Assembly: GCA_029255685.2 (NCBI GenBank)
Contig: CM055311.2
Coordinates: 58,921,048 to 58,985,047 of the forward strand
Length of the DNA: 64,000 nucleotides
Source of the DNA: Silene conica
Lineage: Eukaryota; Streptophyta; Magnoliopsida; Caryophyllales; Caryophyllaceae
Reading direction: 5' to 3'
Shown: one piece after another, positions 57,103 through 64,000 of the stretch
How the letters are laid out: every line of letters starts with the position of its first letter
How positions within the stretch are numbered: position 1 is the first letter of the stretch
The notes under the pieces: generated by a model
Databases searched by the model: none
Told to the model about the DNA's origin: nothing
The model's input: the letters and a program-made list of their open reading frames with translations, nothing else
Program-made: the position numbers and the translations under genes

Positions 57103-57209
57103 TTCTTTTATTGGTCAGGCTAGATGTAACATTCTAAAAATGAATGAGATGCCTCTATTATGCAAATGCTAAAATATTATAGTGTCACGTCAGCATTTTA
57201 TATACATAA

Positions 57210-57238
57210 CTAGTTTTGTGACCCGTGACGTTCACGGG
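57210..57238 (-). mobile_element. Helitron B 3' terminus
   Basis: On the minus strand: CCCGTGA, loop ACG, TCACGGG, then TCACAAAACTAG and the host T. A 7 bp perfect hairpin about 8 bases before CTAG, with T following, is the canonical Helitron 3' end. Its body would extend rightward on the plus-strand map; no genes are found there, so it would be non-autonomous. Confidence 0.75.
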
Positions 57239-59152
57239 TTTATATGTTTTAGTATTGTTATTTTATCGTATTATTAAGATTTGTCCGAGCAATTAGTTTA
57301 TCTATTTAAAAGTATACAGTTTTGATATTTGAAATACTTAAAATATATTTAATTAAGGCATAATGTTTGCTTATTATTCTTTTTTTAGAATGATAAATTA
57401 TCTAGTGTAAAAAGCTTAAAACATACAGTACTTTTTAATTAAATTAGAGGGCTTTTATCTCAATATTTTATTTCTTATAAATCATATTTTTTAGTAATAG
57501 TATAGTTATGAAGTTTAATAAATGTTAATCTTAATATATCATCTATATCAATTTGTCAAAAATCTTAAAATTTTAATTGTTGCAAAAATGATAAATTAAG
57601 TTAAATACTAACCTACTACAAATGGTGAGAAAAACCAAAAAGTCATCCTATTAAATATAAGAAATAAAAGTTAAATAGATATGTAGTTAATAACCAGATT
57701 TAGGAGAGGAAATAAATAGTTTGTATTAATTTATTTTTGCATGTGTTCCCAACTAACATTTTTTAATTTTTATTTATAAGCACGTGACACATGATTTTAG
57801 ATATGACTTTATTTTTAATAACACATGACATAGTAAGATACTTAATATTGTCTTTTTAACATGGATGCTCAAAAGTGATGAACCTTGATTGATATTTATG
57901 TCTATCTTAAATTTCATAATAATAATAGAAAATAAAAAATGCTCAAAAGTCATAAAATGTATCCTCAATTGTAAGCAATAATTTTTCTTATCAATATCGT
58001 CAATAGAATTGTATGTGCTACTAATATATCTTATCTATCTACTCACATCAAGTTAAATGGTTTAAGGTTTTAAATTAACTATATAATTTTTTTTTATGTA
58101 AGTTTCATTGTTGGGTTATGAAATATTCATCACATTTTCAAACTTCATCGTACGCATTTTTTTTGTTCAAATTTAAGGGCTATCGAGATTTGTGGCATTA
58201 ATAAGATACTTAATCTTGTCATTTTATAATATTGTATACATTAATAGATAACTCAGTTGCTATTTTACAATATTGTATAAATAAATGAAGAATCTAGTAA
58301 TCAATATAGATGAAGTATGTATTAACCAATATAAAAATGACATGAATTTAAATTAAATTTTTTAAGTAACCTTTTAACTATATTGTAAGCATAAATATTA
58401 ATAATAATGTACATTTAGCCATTATTCATATCAATAAGAATTATTTTGCCCAAGTTGTTTATACGATTGCGATCTTTGTAACTCCAATTTCATTCTATGA
58501 GAGCTATTTTTCAAATGGAAAATGATGAATAAAAAGATAAAACATACAAAAATAAACATACATTTTAAAGTTTATGAAATACTAATTTTTCCCATGAAAC
58601 TTAAAATAATTAATCAAACATTCATGTTGTCAATTATTTTGTAGTTAATTTATAATATAAAATTGAGGGAAATATATGAGAGTATTTGTTTACGCAATTA
58701 TAGTATTCCCTTCTTCATATAGTTCTCTTTCTCCAATGAAGCATCCTACAAAAAAATTCACCGAGCAATTAATAACAAACAAAACGGTTGAATTTGATTT
58801 ATTTAATATTACATTATAATTATATTAATTTAATTTTTTCCTTAAATAATTATATAAATATGACATTGAATAATAAAACTGTAAGTATATTTACCTTTAA
58901 AAAGCACAATCCACAGATCTTGACAGCCCCTAAATAACAACAAAACAACATATATGTGAACTTCAAAAATGTCATAGTACTTCATAACCAATAGAACTTA
59001 AAAAAACAATGATATGAATGATTATTTACGCATACAATTCTCTCGGTGATGAGGTAAATAAAATATTGGCTTGAATTTGGCTCACAAATGTTGTCTTCCA
59101 TCAAATATTTATAGCCAATTGATGATGCATTTTATGACTTTTGGACGACTTA

Positions 59153-59183
<31 letters not shown>

Positions 59184-60132
59184 CAAATTTAATATATACA
59201 TAAATATGTAACAATATTTTGTGACTTTTAATCATTATTTTTCATTATTAGCAAATTTAATAGACATAAATATGGAGTAGACATAAATCAAATGTAAAAT
59301 GTTTGCTTTAATTATTTTTTCCCTTTTTTATATAATTTTTTTTTACAAAATCTAGCTTGCATGAGAATTGTTGAGTCATTATTTGCCTTGCCTTTTATTT
59401 ATATATTATATTTATAGATTTATATATGTATTTAATTTAATGAAATTATATACTCATTATCGTCAAATAAATAAATTAAACCATGAAATGTAATCAAAAA
59501 GTAGAAACTCATGGGTAATATATTTTAAATAAATAGAGTGAATAGAAACTATTATAGCTATTATGGTTTTTTATAGACATCAGACAACCATATATTTCCA
59601 TATTTTAATTTTAATCTTAATTTATTTTGTGATATTATTAGATTAGATAATTGATTGCTGAAAATTTCAAGAAATGAATTAAATTGGGAAAATATATTAG
59701 TGCAAATTACGGGTGTTAATTAATATAAAGAGTTTTGATTAATTATTAACATATTATATTACAAAAATTAATTAAATAAGAAAAATTTTTATTGATTTGG
59801 TGGGGATTGGGTATTATGAAGAGTTTGAATGAATTTATTACCATGTTTAAATATAAAAATGAAATAAATAGGAAAAAATGTTAAGGAAAATGGTGGGTGT
59901 TAAGTAATATGAGTAGTTTTTATTAATTATTAACATGTTTTATTAAAAAAAATTGTAACTATAATTATAAAATTTATTAACATATTTTATTACATAAATT
60001 TCAATTAAAATGTCAATATTAATTATAAATTACGAAATCTTGATTTAAATTTTGAAGGGTTACATAAATTTTGGAAACCAATATATTTAATATACAAAAT
60101 AATGATAATAATGATATAATGATAATCATGAT
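57239..60132. other. AT-rich non-coding DNA, possibly Helitron B body
   Basis: No supported gene. A TTA microsatellite lies at about 59155-59182. Strongly AT-rich throughout. The Helitron 5' end (TC on the minus strand) could not be located. Confidence 0.45.
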
Positions 60133-60814
60133 TAGGGATGACAATGGGTAGGGTTTGGGTAGGGTCCGGCAGACCCGACCCGACCCGACCCGACCCGAAG
60201 TAAAAAACCTTAGACCTATACCTGACCCAGACCCTAAAGGGTCTGAAATTAATGGACCCGTACCCGACCCTAATGTGTTTAGGTCCGGGTAGGGTCTACC
60301 CTATGGTCCAATTTTTCTTAACGAGTCATTCAATAAAATGTACTCCGTACCAAAGTTCGAATTAAATTACAAAGTTTTAATTAAACTATTACAAAGTCTT
60401 GGTTATTTGGATCATTAATTCATTACCCATACCCGACCCTAAATTATATCATTGACCGTTCCCAAACTTATCATTTTCATTAATTTCCTCGTTATTCTTA
60501 ATGGTTATTTGGATATGCGTATAATATATTATTGATAACTAATAAGGATCATCTGTTTGTTTGTATTATTTGGGTTATTGACGTTCGTATGTATTTTTTT
60601 TGTTTTTGTTTTTTTGTTTTTTTTTTAATAAATATTAGGGTCTAAGGGTCGGGTAGGGTCAAAAGACCAAGACTTGGACTTGACCCGAAATTTTTATATA
60701 AGACCCATACCCAACCCATACCCGAGTGGGTCTCAAAAATTCAAACCCATACCTGACCCGTTAGGGTCAGACCCTAAGAATCTGGGTTGGGTACCCGACC
60801 CACTACCATCCCTA
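60133..60814. mobile_element. hAT-like MITE with GGGTNGGGTC-rich ends
   Basis: Termini TAGGGATGACAATGGGTAGG and, inward from the right, TAGGGATGGTAGTGGGTCGG. The target duplication is ATCATGAT on the left and ATTATGAT on the right (7 of 8). Both arms are full of GACCCGACCCG/CGGGTAGGGTC repeats. This is a common plant MITE type with TAGGGATG ends. Confidence 0.8.
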
Positions 60815-61037
60815 ATTATGATGATACGTTCTCCTCTTTACTCAAAATATAAAAAAATCGGGTTTGTATTCTTTTATCACAAATTCCATGTTTTGGATAT
60901 TTTCCCCTTATCAGTATTCAGTAGTCAAAAATTGGTATCGTGGTAGGCTCGTGGAATGCGGCAATTGTTCGAGTGTCACTTAACAAATCTGTTACTTGAA
61001 CTGTTCTAAAATTCAACCTTCATTAAAATTTAATTCA
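60815..61037. promoter_or_regulatory. Upstream region and leader of the TerC-like gene
   Basis: Only about 220 bp separate the MITE from the start codon, so the MITE lies in or next to the promoter. No clear TATA box. The leader probably begins near 60950. Confidence 0.4.
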
Positions 61038-62424
61038 ATGGTGGTAACTTCGGTGATATCAAATGCTGTTCATCCTAATTTTCCCTTGAAATTCAACCAT
61101 AAATCCCTTAATTACCCTGCTTCTTGCTCTTCTCATCCTCAGTTCCTTCTTCTGCGTTCAGGTACTTTTTTCGTCAACGTTTCTTATCATAATTTCCATT
61201 TCTTCATTCATTGTTGAAATTGATTTTTTTGAACTTGCAGTTAGCTATCATCGTCCGCCTAACATCGCCCTTGTTTACGCCAAAAAGACTCAAGATGATG
61301 ATGATGATGCTGTTTCCACTACTTCAGGTCACTTCTTATCTTATTTTATACTCGTTTTTTGCATACCATTCATTTGTTTACCTTTGATTCGAATACCTAA
61401 TCAAAGTCAAATGGGAACAATATAAAGGGGATGGACGATGTACGTTATAGCAGTAACATGTTTTCGATGTCTGCTGGTTGATCATTTCAGTAGTTAGTCC
61501 TGTAACACCGTTGTTATCATTGAATGAAGTCAATGACATAGAATGACGTCACTACAACGGTCTCATTTGAGTTTTTGTGTACTCTAGCTGCTGGGAGGAA
61601 ATTAAAACAGTGTCGAGGTATACGTGATTGATCTCTGGTGTACGACTGTTGTAGACATTCAACATAGTTAATAATGTCAGTCATAATCACTGATTGCGAC
61701 TCAGTCTTGATATCTTCGAATCTATGACTGTTCCTGCCAAAATAGTAATCCGTAATCTTATTCGAGCTTGTCTAACACTTTGTTGGAATTTAAGATAGCA
61801 CTACTGGCTCAGTGGTATATTTAAGAGAAACACTAACTTAAGAACATTGATTTTTTGTATCATCAATTGACCCGCCATGTTGTCGGAATTGCTGGCACAT
61901 TATTGTAATTAACCTTGTTCACTATTTGCTTATCCAGAGACAAGTTTTTCATTCTTTTTGAAGATGCAGCATAGTTTACCCTCACTGAAAGACTTAGTTC
62001 ACATAATAGTTATAAACCCTGAATAATTCATGTAAATGTTTGGATTACGGGGATGAGAGCACGATGATATTACTAAAGTTATTTCATTTTTTGAATTAGC
62101 TTCCTCGCTGAATGACTTACAGAGGGCAATGGAAATAATACTCAATCATTTGACAAAGACAGTGGAGATAATCAGAGTCATCTGACCAGTGTTGCGGACA
62201 ATTCAGTAAATGAGAGCCGTCATCCACAGGGAAATGTATCATCTGTCAGAACAGTCGCTCTGTGCGTGAGTACTTTCAACCTTTTTCTTTTCTTTTGACC
62301 TAGTTATGGTTGATGATGTAAGCTAGTGTAGCCAATGTTTCTGTTAGGTCTTCGCTGCAGTGGCATTTGGTGTCGGTTTGGGTTTCAAAGATGGAGTTGG
62401 CAAAGCATCTGAGTTTTTTGCTGG
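61038..62424 (+). CDS. TerC-family thylakoid membrane protein, 5' part
   Basis: Four exons: 61038-61161, 61241-61327, 62123-62265 and 62348-62424, all GT-AG and phase-consistent; the gene runs on past the window. The ATG at 61038 opens a Ser-rich, Lys/Asn-containing leader (MVVTSVISNAVHPNFPLKFN, then CSSHPQFLLLRSG) like a chloroplast transit peptide. Then come PPNIALVYAKKTQDDDDD, an acidic Asn/Ser-rich linker, and VRTVALCVFAAVAFGVGLGF with KDGVGKASEFFAG. The last part matches the first membrane segment of plant TerC proteins (PDE149/thylakoid TerC), needed in Arabidopsis for thylakoid membrane biogenesis. The expected following block with the conserved LEQSLSVDN motif is not in the window, so the next intron is at least 1.5 kb. 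Identification rests on this short conserved segment. Confidence 0.7.
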
Positions 62425-64000
62425 GTATGAAATCATTCCGCTTCCCTCTTTCAAGTTCAATATACAAGCTTACTGTTTTGATATTATTTGTTGAACCAGC
62501 AAAGATTTATGCCTTTTCTACTTAACTGAATGATAATAATTCATTAGTACACAATGCTGTCAACATATTAAATGGTACATAATGATTTCTACTAGGAAAT
62601 TTCCAAACCATTTATAATAGGTTACGAGGTAATAACATTCCTAATATTTCAAATACATGCCAACACCTTTGAGGTAGCCGTAGTATCCTTTGCTCTAAGA
62701 CAATCACTCTACAAGCTGTCTTGTACAAAGTTGAAGGTTGAAGATTATGAATTATTTGTTTTGTGGGTAAAGTAGGGTCTGGGATCCTTGTGTCTGGAAA
62801 AGAAGGGATAGGCTGTTGGGAATGGGAAAAACAGATGGGTTTTGTAAGAAATTAAGAACGATATTTTGCATCTCATTGTTAGATAATGGGTACCATTGTT
62901 CTAGGGAATGTTCTATTGCACTTGAGATAGTCACTCACTAACCATCAGAAGTGCAATGTTCCACATTCTAATATTTTCAGTCGATATGTTTGTTAACATT
63001 GCTCTGTGTACTCTAGAGGTACCTCTGGCAGTCTGGATGCTAGGCAGGCAATCTTGACTCAAGATACGGAATTTAGTTAATATTGCACAACTATGGAGCC
63101 ATTTTCATTAGCATTTGTAAAGGCAACGTTGGCAATTTATCACCTCAGAGATATCATGAAGCATTGAAATGTCTCACTTGCCTGTATTCATTCTAGGACC
63201 CTTTGTTTAAAATTGGTTTATCAGTCAATTGTACCTTTTTCCCCAGTTCTGATCTGTATGAGAGTAACAAATGCATGTATGAGTATTCGTCCTATTTGAA
63301 GCGTGAAACAAGTTGTGGATTATGCTCTTTGGTCAGTGGTGTTAAGGGGTCAACGCATTTGGATGGCCGGAAGGGATTCTACTTTTTACCGGGAGGGATG
63401 ACTTTGACAGTTTGATCTGGTCTTGTTTTTCTTGGACACGTACTTGAGTCCGATATTTGGACACGTACTCGTGTTGATTATTCATGACCTAGCTCGAGTA
63501 ATGTCTCAATGGCTCTCTAAAATTCTCAAATTGTGGGTAGGGGGGTGGGGTGGGGTGGGGTGGGTGGGTCAGATGTACACCGCCTTACCCAAGATGTGTC
63601 GAGAACTCTGTCGAATACCCACTAGTTCTCAATAGAAAGAAGCGCAGCCACTTTAGTGAGCCATTTTGCTTTATTTCATCAACTTCCAGAACAAAATAAC
63701 TGCAATTGAACAAAAAAGTTCACTTGTATTCTGAACCACATGTCTGGGAGAATGTAAGTGGCCTTCATCATTCTAGTTCTCTTTTCAGAATGTAAGTAGC
63801 CATTCTGAAGCTACGGTTTTCAAAATCTAGTCGTGTGTACCTTTTTCCTTCTTTTGCTTGTTTTTGCTGCAATATATGGCCTGTTCCCTCCAATTAAATA
63901 CCTATCACAAGCCTGCCAAGGATATGGGAGAAAATGTATGTTTCATAGCAGTGTTAGGACAGTCGTCCTTATCTCATCCATTATCTACCCATGTTTCTGA
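62425..64000 (+). other. Intron of the TerC-like gene (continues)
   Basis: No further TerC exon was found. A G-rich run of GGGGTGGGGTGGGG type lies at about 63539-63570. Short open frames here are not supported. Confidence 0.55.

Larger units (their letters stand above)
38905..57150. repeat. Tandem duplication of about 1.3 kb, interrupted by insertions
   Basis: Copy 1 reads across 38905-39787, 40862-40986, 52535-52720 and 54179-54300. Copy 2 reads across 54303-55564 and 57111-57150. Both run from the LQ codons of the Helitron Rep N-terminal exon through TTTTCGAGCAACATAGAGAA and CCCGAATTGCATCTTGCCAG to GGCCACGTCAGCATTAATTA and GATGTAACATTCTAA. The pieces join exactly once the inserted elements and one copy of each target duplication are removed. 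Strong identity along the length supports a head-to-tail duplication. Confidence 0.75.

Noticed and set aside
60133..60814. Telomere-like GGGTAGGGT repeats
   Set aside because: They are the arms of a hAT-like MITE with TAGGGATG ends and a near-perfect 8 bp duplication; the plant telomere unit TTTAGGG is not repeated here.
60996..61037. Upstream extension of the TerC-like frame
   Set aside because: It would need a TTG start; the first ATG at 61038 gives a normal transit-peptide start.

Overview
The window is nuclear DNA of a flowering plant. Two host genes have GT-AG introns and clear plant homologies: a soluble inorganic pyrophosphatase near the left end and the 5' part of a TerC-type thylakoid membrane protein at the right end. 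The roughly 50 kb between them is almost entirely nested transposable elements and satellite DNA. The AT-rich background, the Athila, mariner and Helitron elements and the GGCCCTGTT-ended elements with small tandem arrays suit a large eudicot genome, perhaps Caryophyllales. The species is a guess.

Layout. 0.7-2.5 kb: a decayed RPA1-like gene (minus). 3.5-4.6 kb: a PIF/Harbinger-like element with TTA target duplications. 6.0-8.9 kb: pyrophosphatase, 8 coding exons. 9.66-13.88 kb: a second element of the TTA/GGCCC type, split inside an AAT microsatellite by a GC-rich non-LTR retrotransposon that pairs a reverse transcriptase with a C-terminal restriction-like endonuclease. 15.1-15.8 kb: a terminal-inverted-repeat element. 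16.7-18.9 kb: a solo LTR.

18.9-34.5 kb: a TACGAG-motif satellite interrupted by a 13.3 kb segment with mariner-type ends and TA duplications. That segment holds a broken mariner transposase, a truncated Helitron Rep, an antisense intronless Agenet-domain gene fragment, a nearly readable nine-exon RPA1-like gene and two minisatellite blocks. Right of it the satellite also carries a tRNA-derived SINE and two MITEs.

35.0-57.2 kb: minus-strand Helitron material (3' hairpin plus CTAG end, RPA-like exons, Rep with HUH and tyrosine motifs, no helicase domain). About 1.3 kb of its 5' part is tandemly duplicated, and later insertions broke up both copies. They are a 1.07 kb element with about 100 bp inverted termini and 9 bp target duplications, an 11.5 kb young Athila-type retrotransposon with gag, protease and ATHILA ORF-1 but no reverse transcriptase or integrase, a 1.45 kb solo LTR, and a terminal-inverted-repeat element that itself holds a hAT MITE. 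57.2-60.8 kb: a second Helitron 3' end, AT-rich DNA and another hAT-like MITE. 61.0-64.0 kb: the TerC gene start.

The host genes are unrelated to each other. Most of the biology here is transposition, gene capture and nested insertion. The best candidates for something under-described are the restriction-like-endonuclease LINE in an AAT microsatellite, the mariner-ended composite carrying a captured Agenet gene, and the GC-rich hairpin array of the pol-less Athila element.
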